The position numbers and the translations under genes were made by a program. A stretch of DNA of 64,000 nt from Patulibacter sp. (GTDB lineage: Bacteria > Actinomycetota > Thermoleophilia > Solirubrobacterales > Solirubrobacteraceae), in NCBI RefSeq assembly GCF_030655195.1, contig NZ_JAURWA010000195.1, positions 1 through 64,000 on the forward strand, read 5' to 3'. Below the pieces are notes generated by a model. That model was not told the origin of the DNA. It did not search any database and worked only from the letters and a program-made list of their open reading frames with translations. Below are positions 15,947 to 23,811 of the stretch, in pieces. Position 1 is the stretch's first letter, and every line of letters begins with the position of its first letter.

Positions 15947-15987
15947 TCGGCCCCCGAGCACCCCCGGGCGCCACCGACGGCCGGACC

Positions 15988-15993
15988 TACGCT
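15988..15993 (+). promoter_or_regulatory. -10 box (TACGCT) of acyl-CoA synthetase gene
   Basis: It lies 53 bp from operator copy 4 and about 40 nt before the GTG at 16033. The leader has a GGGAGAG Shine-Dalgarno. Confidence 0.55.
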
Positions 15994-16032
15994 GGCGGGG
16001 ACCGGCCGTCGGCCGGAAGGGAGAGCGCACCG

Positions 16033-17616
16033 GTGTCACCGCAGTCCACGTCCTCGTCCACCCCTCGCGTGCGCGAGGCGCAGACCCGCGCGTTCCCCGA
16101 CGACCACGCCGCGGAGCGCCCCGACGCCGTCGCCTACCGGATGGCGCGGAGCGCCGAGGAGGTCACCTACGGCCGCCTGACGGACCGGTCGCGCCGGATC
16201 GCGCGACTCCTCCGCGACCGCGGGCTCCGGGCCGGCGACTGCGTGGCCCTGGTGATGGAGAACGGCGCACGGTTCTTCGAGGTCGCATGGGCGGCGCAGC
16301 GCTCGGGGCTGCGGTACACCGCCGCGTCGACCCGCCTGACGGCGCCCGAGATCGCGTACCTGCTGCAGGACAGCGCGACCCGCGTCGTCTTCACGACCCC
16401 GGGCTGCGCCGGCGTCGTGCTCGAGGCCGTCGCGCTGCTGGAGGACCCTCCCGCGCTGCTGTCGACGGAGGGACCCCTCGACGGGTTCGAGGACCTCGAG
16501 GCGCTCGTCGCGGACGTGTCGCCCGAACCGGTCGCGGACGAGGCGGAGGGGATCGACCTGCTCTACAGCTCCGGCACCACGGGGCGGCCGAAGGGCATCG
16601 AGGACGTGCTGTCGCTCGCGCCGCTGGGCACCCCGCCCGGCGTCGCGACGCTCATGCGGGAGCGCTTCGGCTTCACCCGCGACATGGTCTACCTGTCGCC
16701 GGCGCCGCTCTACCACTCGGCCCCGCTGCGGGTGAACATGACCGTCCACCGCACCGGGGGGACGGCGATCGTCATGGAGCGCTTCGACGCCCGCGAGGCG
16801 CTGGAGCTCATCGAGCGCCACCGGGTCACCCACGCGCTCATGGTGCCGACGATGTTCGTGCGGATGCTGAAGCTGCCCGACGAGGAGCGCCTGGCGTTCG
16901 ACGTCTCGTCGCTGCGGTGCGTCATCCACGCGGCCGCTCCCTGCCCGCCGGAGGTCAAGCGGCGGATGATCGAGTGGTTCGGCCCCGTGATCCACGAGTA
17001 CTACGCGGCGACGGAGAACAACATGTTCACCGCCATCACGTCCGAGGAGTCGCTCGAGCGCCCCGGCTCGGTCGGCCGGTCGCTCCTGGGGATCCCCCAC
17101 GTCCTGGACGACGACGGCCACGAGCTGCCGCCGGGCGAGACGGGGACGATCTGGTCCGAGGGCGGCCCGTCGTTCTCGTACCGCAACGACCCCGAGAAGA
17201 CCGCGGCGTCGCGCAACGACCGGGGCTGGTCCACGGTCGGCGACCTGGGCCACCTCGACGCGGACGGCTACCTCTACATCAGCGACCGCCGCAGCGACCT
17301 GATCCTCAGCGGCGGCGTGAACATCTACCCGCAGGAGTCGGAGGCCGTCCTCGTCACCCACCCGAAGGTGACCGACGTCGCGGTCTTCGGCGTGCCGCAC
17401 GAGGAGCTCGGCGAGGAGGTCAAGGCCGTCGTCCAGCCGGCGGACCCGACCGCCGCGGGACCCGAGCTCGAGGCCGAGCTGCTGGCGTTCTGCCGCACGC
17501 AGCTGGCGAAGTACAAGTGCCCGCGCTCGATCGACTTCGCGGACGAGCTGCCCCGCCACGCGACGGGGAAGCTCTACAAGCGGCTGCTGCGCGACCGCTA
17601 CGTCGCGGGGGCCTGA
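16033..17616 (+). CDS. Acyl-CoA synthetase (AMP-binding, FadD-like)
   Basis: A 527-residue ANL-superfamily ligase that activates a carboxylic acid to its CoA thioester using ATP. It has a P-loop LLYSSGTTGRPKG (about residues 176-188), the adenine-binding YYAATEN motif (about 323), the GDLGHLDADGYLYISDR hinge (about 408-424) and the catalytic C-terminal Lys in HATGKLYKR (about 512). It starts with GTG behind GGGAGAG. Operator copy 4 places it in the same regulon as the racemase, so it probably performs the entry step of the catabolic pathway. A 12-bp stem-loop overlaps its stop codon. The acid substrate is unknown. Confidence 0.92.
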   Translation: MSPQSTSSSTPRVREAQTRAFPDDHAAERPDAVAYRMARSAEEVTYGRLTDRSRRIARLLRDRGLRAGDCVALVMENGARFFEVAWAAQRSGLRYTAASTRLTAPEIAYLLQDSATRVVFTTPGCAGVVLEAVALLEDPPALLSTEGPLDGFEDLEALVADVSPEPVADEAEGIDLLYSSGTTGRPKGIEDVLSLAPLGTPPGVATLMRERFGFTRDMVYLSPAPLYHSAPLRVNMTVHRTGGTAIVMERFDAREALELIERHRVTHALMVPTMFVRMLKLPDEERLAFDVSSLRCVIHAAAPCPPEVKRRMIEWFGPVIHEYYAATENNMFTAITSEESLERPGSVGRSLLGIPHVLDDDGHELPPGETGTIWSEGGPSFSYRNDPEKTAASRNDRGWSTVGDLGHLDADGYLYISDRRSDLILSGGVNIYPQESEAVLVTHPKVTDVAVFGVPHEELGEEVKAVVQPADPTAAGPELEAELLAFCRTQLAKYKCPRSIDFADELPRHATGKLYKRLLRDRYVAGA

Positions 17617-17627
17617 GCCCCCGCGAC
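17602..17627. terminator. Stem-loop overlapping the synthetase stop codon
   Basis: An 11-bp stem with a CTGA loop: arms 17602-17612 and 17617-17627, extendable by one pair. It lies between the convergent synthetase and LLM genes and contains the TGA stop in the loop. There is no U-tract. Confidence 0.5.
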
Positions 17628-17640
17628 GCCCGGCTCCGCC

Positions 17641-18690
17641 TCAGGCCGCGGGGGCCTTCGCCGCCGCCACGCGCTCGCGTACGGCGGGGAACACCTTCGA
17701 CGTCAACGTCTCGATGCGGGCGCTGCCGCTCTCCACCGACTCGCCGGGGAGCTGCGCCCAGAAGTGGACGTCGCGGATCAGCGGCTGTCCGACCAGGAGG
17801 TCGGAGATCTCGCGGATCGCCGTCTCGACGTCCCACAGGATGTACCCGCCGGCGTCGATGATCGACTGGGCGTCCGGGAACTTCGGCGTGGTCTCCGGCG
17901 GGCCGAAGGCCCCCCAGCCGATGTACTCGTTGAGCTGGTAGAGCGCGTGCTGTCCGATCCGCGCCCACTCGGCCTCCGGGTCCTCGGAGACGATGGCCCA
18001 CTGGCCGGCGTAGATCGCGCCCTCCGACCGGGGACGACCGGCGCGGTCGAGCCCCTCGAGGTACATCTCGTGGTGCGCGTTCTGGGTGCTGAGGAAGCCG
18101 TCGCCGAGCCGGGCGGCGCGATCGATCGCCGGCGGCGACATGCCGCCGATGAAGACCCCCGGGGCCCGGGCCGGCTGCGGGTGGACGGTGAGGTCGGGGT
18201 AGTCGAAGCGCTTGCCACCGAAGGCGATCGAGCGACCCGACCACGCGCGGCGGACGACCTCGACGGTCTCCTCCAGGAGGCTCGGCCGGTGCTTGATGTT
18301 GCGCCCGAACGCCTCGAACTCGAGCTCGCGGTAGCCGACCGCCATGCCCAGGTCGAAGCGTCCGTCGCTGAGGATCCCCAGCGTCGCGGCGTCCTCGGCC
18401 AGACGCACCGGGTCGTGCAGCGCCGGCAGCATCAGGTTCGTCGAGATCCGCAGGTCCTTCGTCCGGGCGGCGATCGCCGCGGCCACCACGAGCGGCGAGG
18501 GCGTGTAGCCGTCGTCGCAGAAGTGGTGCTCCGTCAGCCAGACCGAGCCGATCCCCTGGGTCTCGGCCCACTGGATCTGGTCGAGCACCTCGGCATAGAA
18601 CCGCTCGAAGGGCCGGCGCCACTGCGCCGGGTTGCGCAGGTCGTACCAGAGGCCGAAACGGACGTCGTCGGCCGGGCTGTCGTCGGCCAT
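17641..18690 (-). CDS. LLM class flavin-dependent oxidoreductase (luciferase-like monooxygenase)
   Basis: A 349-residue bacterial-luciferase-fold TIM barrel. It has a GIGSVWLTEHHF segment (about residues 48-59), LRISTNLMLPALHDPVRLAEDAATLGILSDGRFDLGMAVGYRE (substrate/F420-FMN pocket, about 90-130) and GVFIGGMSPPAIDRAARLGDGF (about 180-200). It would use FMNH2 or F420 with O2, for example in a Baeyer-Villiger-like or hydroxylating step. Its ATG lies 2 nt after the stop of the alpha/beta hydrolase gene, so the two are translationally linked. A second LLM gene is upstream at 19661-20755. A flavin reductase at 33538-34059 could supply reduced flavin. Confidence 0.9.
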   Translation of the reverse strand: MADDSPADDVRFGLWYDLRNPAQWRRPFERFYAEVLDQIQWAETQGIGSVWLTEHHFCDDGYTPSPLVVAAAIAARTKDLRISTNLMLPALHDPVRLAEDAATLGILSDGRFDLGMAVGYRELEFEAFGRNIKHRPSLLEETVEVVRRAWSGRSIAFGGKRFDYPDLTVHPQPARAPGVFIGGMSPPAIDRAARLGDGFLSTQNAHHEMYLEGLDRAGRPRSEGAIYAGQWAIVSEDPEAEWARIGQHALYQLNEYIGWGAFGPPETTPKFPDAQSIIDAGGYILWDVETAIREISDLLVGQPLIRDVHFWAQLPGESVESGSARIETLTSKVFPAVRERVAAAKAPAA

Positions 18691-18692
18691 GA

Positions 18693-19502
18693 TCAGACGA
18701 CCTTCGCGAGGAACGCGAGCAGCTCGTCGCGGTAGAGGTCGGGGACCTCGAGGAACGGGGCGTGGCCGCCGGGCGTCTCGACGAACCGCGCGTCGGGGAT
18801 CAGGTCGGCGGTGGCCTTCGTGGCGTCGAACGGCACGAAGAGGTCCTGCCTGCCGCCGAAGATCAGGGCCGGGACCGGCAGGGCGCGCAGGCCGTCGCGC
18901 TGGTCGATCTCGGCGAGGCTCAGCAGCAGGTCGTCGCCGCGGACGCCGAGCTCCATGAACTGGTGCCACATCCAGTCCACCGCGTCCGGCGAGACGTCGG
19001 AGTCCGCCGCGCACACCGCGCCGGCGACGCCGCGGAACCCGGCCGCGCGGTCGGCGCGGATTCCCGCGACGGTCCCTTCGATGTCGGCGAGCGTGCCGCC
19101 GTGGGGCCAGTCCGGGCCCTGGGTGTACCGGGGGCTCGCCCCGCACGTCAGGACGAGCCCGGACGAGCGGTCGCCGAGCCGGATCGCGACCTCGCCGGCG
19201 ATGCCACCCCCGGCCGACCAGCCGTTGATGACGGGCCGGTCGAGACCGGTCGCCTCGATCAGCGCGATGACGTCGGACGCCGTCGCGTCGATCGTCACGT
19301 CCGCGAAGTCGTTGTCCGATTTGCCGGCGGCGCGGACGTCGAGCGCGACGACCTCGTGGCCGGCGGCCAGGAGCGCGGGGAGCGTCGTGTCCCAGCAGCG
19401 CGTGCTCGCCCCCCAGCCGTGGATCAGGACGATCGCGCGTGCGTCGCCGGCGTAGTGCTCGTAGTAGATGCGACGGTCGCCGTCGACGTTCAGGTACGCC
19501 AT
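18693..19502 (-). CDS. Alpha/beta hydrolase
   Basis: A 269-residue alpha/beta-hydrolase. It has IVLIHGWGAST (oxyanion hole, about residues 24-34), the nucleophile elbow NGWSAGGG with Ser (about 93-100), an acidic residue in GRQDLFVPF (about 220) and the catalytic His in GGHAPFLEVP (about 248). The spacing fits MhpC/haloalkane-dehalogenase-like hydrolases and lactonases. It sits between two LLM monooxygenase genes, so hydrolysis of an ester or lactone formed by monooxygenation is a reasonable hypothesis. A GAGGAG Shine-Dalgarno precedes the ATG at 19502. Confidence 0.9.
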   Translation of the reverse strand: MAYLNVDGDRRIYYEHYAGDARAIVLIHGWGASTRCWDTTLPALLAAGHEVVALDVRAAGKSDNDFADVTIDATASDVIALIEATGLDRPVINGWSAGGGIAGEVAIRLGDRSSGLVLTCGASPRYTQGPDWPHGGTLADIEGTVAGIRADRAAGFRGVAGAVCAADSDVSPDAVDWMWHQFMELGVRGDDLLLSLAEIDQRDGLRALPVPALIFGGRQDLFVPFDATKATADLIPDARFVETPGGHAPFLEVPDLYRDELLAFLAKVV

Positions 19503-19547
19503 GTGCTCCTCGGCCTTCGGATGGTGCTTCTGGGGGGGGGACGGATG

Positions 19548-19574
19548 ACGGCCGGCGGGGTCTCCGCCGGCCGT
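19548..19574. terminator. Hairpin in the LLM-hydrolase intergenic gap (distal)
   Basis: ACGGCCGGCGG and its exact complement form an 11-bp stem with a 5-nt loop. It lies 45 nt before the hydrolase start on the minus strand. It may be an attenuator, a processing site or part of a terminator pair. Confidence 0.45.
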
Positions 19575-19623
19575 GCTCCGGGCGCGTCCCGTGGCGGGAC
19601 GATGCGCGCGGGTCCTGCGACCC

Positions 19624-19658
19624 GCGGAGGTCGGCGGCACCGCGCCGCCGACCTCCGC
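19624..19658. terminator. Strong 15-bp hairpin right after the upstream LLM gene
   Basis: Arms 19624-19638 and 19644-19658 are perfect complements with a 5-nt loop. On the minus strand the hairpin begins 2 nt after the LLM stop codon (19661). There is no U-tract. It probably stabilises the LLM transcript 3' end or partially terminates before the hydrolase gene. Confidence 0.55.
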
Positions 19659-19660
19659 GA

Positions 19661-20755
19661 TCAGACCGCGGCGGGCGCGGCGGAGAACTCGTGCAGGCGC
19701 GGGATGACCTTCTCGCCGATGAGGTCCATGCTGCCGCGGACCATGTCGTGCGGCATCCCGGCGTAGGAGACGGCCATGGAGCAGCGCAGCTCGCCGATGA
19801 GGTCGAAGCGCTGCTGGTACTTCTCGACCATCTGGTCGGGCGTGCCCCAGCACTGCGAGGCGATGAAGCCCTCGCAGGCCGCCTCGAGGCCGGCCTCCTT
19901 GATCGCGTCGGCGCCGGCCTGGTAGGCCTGGTAGCCGTTGGTCTTGCCCCAGTGGTCGCCGTTGAAGTCGTAGTGCTTGATGACCGACAGGTAGTACTTG
20001 GAGAGGTACTCGCGGGCGACCTTCTCGGCGACCTCGGCGTCCTCGTGGCAGTACGTGAAGTCCGTCAGGAGCGGGGCGCCGGGCTCGACGGCCGGGCGGA
20101 CCTCGCGCCAGCGGGCGCGCCAGGCCTCGATGGCCTCGGCGTGCTGCTCGATGGGGAGCTGGACGAACGACATCATCGTGCCGCCGAGGTTCGCGGCGGC
20201 CACGCCGGAGTCCGGCGTCATCGCGACCGAGAAGAACTCCCGGTCGCGCCAGCCGCGCTCGGGGGTCGGGTGGATCTCGACGCGCTCCTGCTTGAAGAAC
20301 TCGGTGTCGTACTCGGCGACGCCGGTGTCCAGGATGTCGAGGATGATCTCGGCCGCCTGGTCGAAGCGCCCACGGGCCTCGGCCATGTCGACGCCGAAGG
20401 CCTCGTACTCCTCGCGCGCCAGACCGCGCCCGAAGCCGAGGATGAAGCGTCCCTCGCCCAGGATGTCGAGCATCGCGATCTTCTCGGCGACGCGGAGCGG
20501 GTTCGGCCACCAGGGCAGGATGATCGCGCCCGTGCCGACCTTGATGCGGCTCGTCTTCGCCAGCAGATGGGCGGAGAACTGCATGTTGTCGGGCATCATC
20601 GAGTAGTTGGGATCGAAGTGATGCTCGGGAGCCATCACGTAGTCGAAGCCCGCCGTCTCGGCGTGGATCGCGAGGTCCGTCTCGGACCGGAACATGTCGG
20701 CGTCGGACATGCCGTCGTGGGTGTTCTGGAAGATGAGCTGGATACCGACGTCCAT
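19661..20755 (-). CDS. LLM class flavin-dependent oxidoreductase (second copy)
   Basis: A 364-residue luciferase-like protein. It has an MDVGIQLIFQN N-terminal strand, FDYVMAPEHHFDPNYS (about residues 36-51), SRIKVGTGAIILPWWPNPLRVAEKIAMLDILGEGRFILGFGRG (about 69-111) and the C-terminal DQMVEKYQQRFDLIGE helix. It differs strongly from the LLM at 17641-18690 and is probably a different enzyme of one pathway. Its promoter region has TACGTT (20832-20827, minus strand), 53 bp from the perfect operator copy 5. A 15-bp hairpin follows the stop codon. The substrate is unknown. Confidence 0.9.
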   Translation of the reverse strand: MDVGIQLIFQNTHDGMSDADMFRSETDLAIHAETAGFDYVMAPEHHFDPNYSMMPDNMQFSAHLLAKTSRIKVGTGAIILPWWPNPLRVAEKIAMLDILGEGRFILGFGRGLAREEYEAFGVDMAEARGRFDQAAEIILDILDTGVAEYDTEFFKQERVEIHPTPERGWRDREFFSVAMTPDSGVAAANLGGTMMSFVQLPIEQHAEAIEAWRARWREVRPAVEPGAPLLTDFTYCHEDAEVAEKVAREYLSKYYLSVIKHYDFNGDHWGKTNGYQAYQAGADAIKEAGLEAACEGFIASQCWGTPDQMVEKYQQRFDLIGELRCSMAVSYAGMPHDMVRGSMDLIGEKVIPRLHEFSAAPAAV

Positions 20756-20826
20756 GGGAGGTCCCGTCCTTTCCGCCCGCAGGCGGGTGAGTGTCTGGTC
20801 GCTGCCCCTCGTGCAGCCGTGGTGCC

Positions 20827-20832
20827 AACGTA
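20827..20832 (-). promoter_or_regulatory. -10 box (TACGTT) of the upstream LLM gene
   Basis: It lies 53 bp from the centre of operator copy 5, giving a leader of about 65 nt before the ATG at 20755. Confidence 0.5.
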
Positions 20833-20873
20833 GTTCGGCCCGGGGTCCCCGCCGGGAGGACCTTCGGGGCCCT

Positions 20874-20891
20874 TTCGTAGGGTTCTACGAA
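20874..20891 (-). promoter_or_regulatory. Regional operator copy 5 (TTCGTAG-GGTT-CTACGAA), perfect repeat
   Basis: Both 7-nt half-sites are exact complements, making this the most symmetric copy. It serves the LLM gene at 19661-20755. The rest of the 270-nt gap to the SDR stop shows nothing else recognisable. Confidence 0.7.
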
Positions 20892-21029
20892 CCGGTTCGC
20901 AGGCCCTCGGACGCCGGCGCCGGACCCCGGAACGGCGACGGACCGGCGAGGCCGCGAGGCCCCACCGGTCCGATCCTCCGACGCCCGGGTCCGGTCGCCG
21001 CACCGGCGCGCCGGAGCCCCGTCCCTCCC

Positions 21030-21791
21030 TCAGTGGTTGCGGCCGTTGATCTCCCAGCCGCCGTCGACGGGCAGCGTCTGCCCGGTGATGAACGACGCCT
21101 CGTCCGAGAGCAGGAACACGACCGCGTTGGCGATCTCCTCCGGACGACCGAGACGCTTGATCAGGTGCGCGTTGGCGTTGATCGCCTTCTGCTCCGGGGT
21201 GATGTCGGCCAGGATCGGGGTGTCGATCGTGCCCGGCGCCACGGCGTTCACGCGGACGTTGCTCTCCGCGTAGCTGTAGGCGGCCTGCTGCGTCAGCCCG
21301 ATGACGCCGGCCTTGGCCGCCGAGTAGGACGCGAGGTTCAGCATGCCCTTGAGCGCCGCGAGCGACGAGATGTTGACGACGTTGCCGCCTCCGGCCCCGA
21401 CCATCGACGGGATCGCGTGCTTCATCCCGAGCCAGACGCCCTTCAGGTCCGTGTCGATCACGGTGTCCCAGGCCTCCTCGGTGAGCCCCGTGACCTCGTC
21501 CTCGGACTGCATGTTGACCACGCCGGCGACGTTCGCCAGCAGGGTCACGGGACCGTGGCGCCCGACCACGTCGTCGACCAGGGCCTTCCAGTCGGCCTCG
21601 ACGCGCACGTCGAAGACGTGGTGCTCCGCGGTGCCGCCGGCGTCCGTGATCGACCGGGCGGTCGTGTCGTCGTCCCGGAGGTCGCCGATGACGACGATCG
21701 CCCCCTCGCTCCCGAGGCGACGGGCGATGGCCTGACCGATGCCCTGGGCGCCGCCGGTGACGATGGCGACCTTGTTCTTCAACGAGCTCAT
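21030..21791 (-). CDS. Short-chain dehydrogenase/reductase (FabG-like)
   Basis: A 253-residue classical SDR. It has TGGAQGIG (residues about 12-19), an ANVAG motif in place of NNAG (about 90), a catalytic Ser in VVNISSLAAL, YSAAKAG with Tyr and Lys (about 160) and ITGQTLPVDGGW near the C-terminus. It lies 40 nt downstream of the SnoaL-like gene on the same strand, so the two form an operon driven from operator copy 6. It probably oxidises a hydroxyl intermediate of the pathway; cofactor and substrate cannot be told. Confidence 0.9.
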   Translation of the reverse strand: MSSLKNKVAIVTGGAQGIGQAIARRLGSEGAIVVIGDLRDDDTTARSITDAGGTAEHHVFDVRVEADWKALVDDVVGRHGPVTLLANVAGVVNMQSEDEVTGLTEEAWDTVIDTDLKGVWLGMKHAIPSMVGAGGGNVVNISSLAALKGMLNLASYSAAKAGVIGLTQQAAYSYAESNVRVNAVAPGTIDTPILADITPEQKAINANAHLIKRLGRPEEIANAVVFLLSDEASFITGQTLPVDGGWEINGRNH

Positions 21792-21831
21792 GTGTGTCCT
21801 CTGTGGTGGCGGTGGTGGTGCGGGGCGACCG

Positions 21832-22242
21832 CTACGGGGTGAGGAACACCGCAACGGTGTGCTCGGTGTCCAAGAACTCCTTGACGCGCTGGATCTTCCC
21901 GTCCTTCACCACGAAGAGGAAGTGGTAGAGGTTGTTGTAGACGCGGCCGTTGTTGAGCTCGCAGTAGGACTCCGTCTCGACGGCGACGCGATCGCCGTCC
22001 ACGGTCCAGGCGTGCGGCGTGAGCGTGATCGCGCCGGTCTTGGCGCCGGCCGCGATGCCGCCCGTGAGCTCTCCGAACTGCTGCTTGTCGTAGGTGCCGG
22101 AGATGCCCTCCATGGTTCCGGCGACCCACCACGTGGCGTCGTCGGTCATGCTGTCCAGGATGTTCTCCACGTTGCCCGTGGAGAACGTCTCGAGGAAGTC
22201 CTCCACGACCTGTCGGCTGGTCTTGTTCTCGGTGGTAGCCAT
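21832..22242 (-). CDS. SnoaL-like / NTF2-fold protein
   Basis: A 136-residue small alpha+beta protein. The first helix (TSRQVVEDFLETFSTGNVENILDSM), the DDATWWVAGT strand and the closing strands NLYHFLFVVKDGKIQRVKEFLDTEH are typical of the NTF2/SnoaL superfamily, which includes ketosteroid isomerases, dehydratases and ligand-binding proteins. It is the first gene of an operon with the SDR downstream. A TAGTGT -10 box (22281-22276, minus strand) lies 52 bp from operator copy 6, and a GAGGGA Shine-Dalgarno precedes the ATG. The reaction is unknown. Confidence 0.85.
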   Translation of the reverse strand: MATTENKTSRQVVEDFLETFSTGNVENILDSMTDDATWWVAGTMEGISGTYDKQQFGELTGGIAAGAKTGAITLTPHAWTVDGDRVAVETESYCELNNGRVYNNLYHFLFVVKDGKIQRVKEFLDTEHTVAVFLTP

Positions 22243-22321
22243 CGGTGTCCCTCACGTTCGGTTGATCGTGGTCGCACACTAGGCCGGGGCACTCACCACC
22301 CGGAGGGGGTCATCCGCCTCG

Positions 22322-22339
22322 TTTGGAGTTCGTTCCGAA
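22322..22339 (-). promoter_or_regulatory. Regional operator copy 6 (TTTGGAG-TTCG-TTCCGAA)
   Basis: Centred at 22330.5, 52 bp from the TAGTGT -10 box of the SnoaL-SDR operon. Confidence 0.6.
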
Positions 22340-22414
22340 ACCCTCCCCGGATCGCCTCCACGGAGGCGCGGCGATCGGGTGCCGGTCCCGCGTCGCGGCG
22401 GCCGAGCGCCGACC

Positions 22415-23662
22415 TCACGCCGCGTCGACGACGGGGCCCTCGACCACGAGACCGCGACGTCCGAGGGCGGCCAGCTCCGCGTCGCCGGGCAGCAGGGACC
22501 TGACGCGCCGGACCCCGAGCGTGCGCAGGACGGCCGCCCCGACGTCGACGGGCCGCCCGCTGCGGCCGGCGGAGACGTCCCCCGGGACGCCGCCCGCGGC
22601 GACGACGCCGTGCGGCGCCGCGCACGGCCGCGAGGCCAGCACCACGACGCCCCGGCCCGCCCGCCCCAGGGCGGTCAGCGCGCGTGCGGCGTCCGATCCG
22701 CCGGGGCCGCCCACCGGGACGCCCGCCACGACGTCGCGCGCGCCGATCCAGGTGGGGACCGCCGCACCGTCGCCGACGTCGCCGCGCACGAACGCGACGT
22801 GCGTCGCCCCGTCGTCGAGGGACCGGAAGCGCACCATGCGCGAGCCCGCACCTCCACCGGCACCGATCACCTCGTCCCGCCGGACCTCGAGCTGCGGCGT
22901 CGCCGCCGCGCGCCGGGCCACCACGTCCCCGATGGCGACGGAGCGCAGGCCGTGGCGGACGGCGAACGACCGGAGCGCGTCGCCGGTCGCCACGGCGCCC
23001 TCGTCGTCGAGGACCACGCACAGAACGCCCGCCGGGCGTGCCCCCGCCAGACGGGCGAGGTCCACCGCCGCCTCCGCCGGGCCGGCGGCCCCGCGGACCC
23101 CTGCCACGTGGGTGCGGACCGGGAACATGTGCCCGGGGCCGACGAGGTCGTCGGCCGCCGCGTCGTCCGCGATCGCTGCCGCGATCGTCCGGGCGCGGTC
23201 TGCGGCGGAGATGCCCGTCCCGACCCCGCGACGGGCCTCGATCGACCGGGTCATCCCCGTCGCCGGCCGGTCGCCTCCGGTGCGCACCATCGCGAACAGG
23301 CCGAGCCGGTCGCACCGCTCCGGGGTGAGCGCCAGCTGGACGAGACCGCGGGCATGGACCGCCATGAACGTCACCGTGCGCGCGTCCGCGGCGTCCGCCG
23401 TCGCGACCACCGTACCGCCGCCCGCACCGTCCACCACGAGCACGCTGCGGCCCGCGCGCAGCGCGGCGACCGCCTCGTCCACCCGCCGCGCCGCCGCCGC
23501 CTCGGAGAGCTCGACCGCCGCGCAGCCGAACGCCGTCGGTGACGCGTCCTCCGCCGCGGGGACGAGGCCCCGGATCCCGGATGCTCCCGGCCCGCGGCCC
23601 GGACCGGCTCCGTGCCGCGGGTCCTCGCTGCCGGGCAGCTCGACGGTCGCACTCACGCGCAT
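22415..23662 (-). CDS. RibBA-like pseudoenzyme (DHBP synthase + GTP cyclohydrolase II folds, active sites lost)
   Basis: A 415-residue homologue of RibBA. The DHBP-synthase half is clear from its framework: HARGLVQLALTPERCDRLGL, GTGISAADRARTI, GPGHMFPVR, AEAAVDLARLAGARPAGVLC and FAVRHGLRSVAIGDVV. However, the catalytic acidic loop (DDEDRENEGD in RibB) is replaced by a Gly/Ala run, the His of the HTEA motif is Pro, and the Glu after PAGVLC is Val. The C-terminal half keeps GTP cyclohydrolase II framework (THVAFVRGDV, GRAGRGVVVL, VLRTLGVRRVRSLL) but lacks the zinc cysteines of the CLTGD..CDCG region. It therefore should not make riboflavin precursors. It lies downstream of a similarly degenerate PPDK-like gene and has its own operator (copy 7). 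A -10-like CAGGAT lies 5 nt before the ATG. Confidence 0.8.
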   Translation of the reverse strand: MRVSATVELPGSEDPRHGAGPGRGPGASGIRGLVPAAEDASPTAFGCAAVELSEAAAARRVDEAVAALRAGRSVLVVDGAGGGTVVATADAADARTVTFMAVHARGLVQLALTPERCDRLGLFAMVRTGGDRPATGMTRSIEARRGVGTGISAADRARTIAAAIADDAAADDLVGPGHMFPVRTHVAGVRGAAGPAEAAVDLARLAGARPAGVLCVVLDDEGAVATGDALRSFAVRHGLRSVAIGDVVARRAAATPQLEVRRDEVIGAGGGAGSRMVRFRSLDDGATHVAFVRGDVGDGAAVPTWIGARDVVAGVPVGGPGGSDAARALTALGRAGRGVVVLASRPCAAPHGVVAAGGVPGDVSAGRSGRPVDVGAAVLRTLGVRRVRSLLPGDAELAALGRRGLVVEGPVVDAA

Positions 23663-23667
23663 CGCCC

Positions 23668-23673
23668 ATCCTG
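23668..23673 (-). promoter_or_regulatory. -10-like box (CAGGAT) of RibBA-like gene
   Basis: It lies 53 bp from operator copy 7 and 5 nt from the ATG at 23662; probably a leaderless transcript. Confidence 0.4.
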
Positions 23674-23714
23674 TCCGCGTCGCCCCGCGGAGCGCTCCGG
23701 CCCGCCGATGGCCA

Positions 23715-23732
23715 TGTGGAGAAGTCTCCAAG
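23715..23732 (-). promoter_or_regulatory. Regional operator copy 7 (TGTGGAG-AAGT-CTCCAAG)
   Basis: An inverted repeat centred at 23723.5 in the 149-nt gap between the PPDK-like stop and the RibBA-like start. Confidence 0.6.
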
Positions 23733-23811
23733 GAGGCGCATCCGGGCGGTCGCCGTGGGGCGCGCCGGATGACGGCCCGTCGACCGGTCGCCGCGTGCCC
23801 GGGACCGACCG

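Noticed and set aside
19532..19540. Run of nine G as a phase-variation tract
   Set aside because: It lies in an intergenic gap, not in a coding sequence or between promoter elements, so slippage would have no clear effect; it may also be a sequencing artefact.
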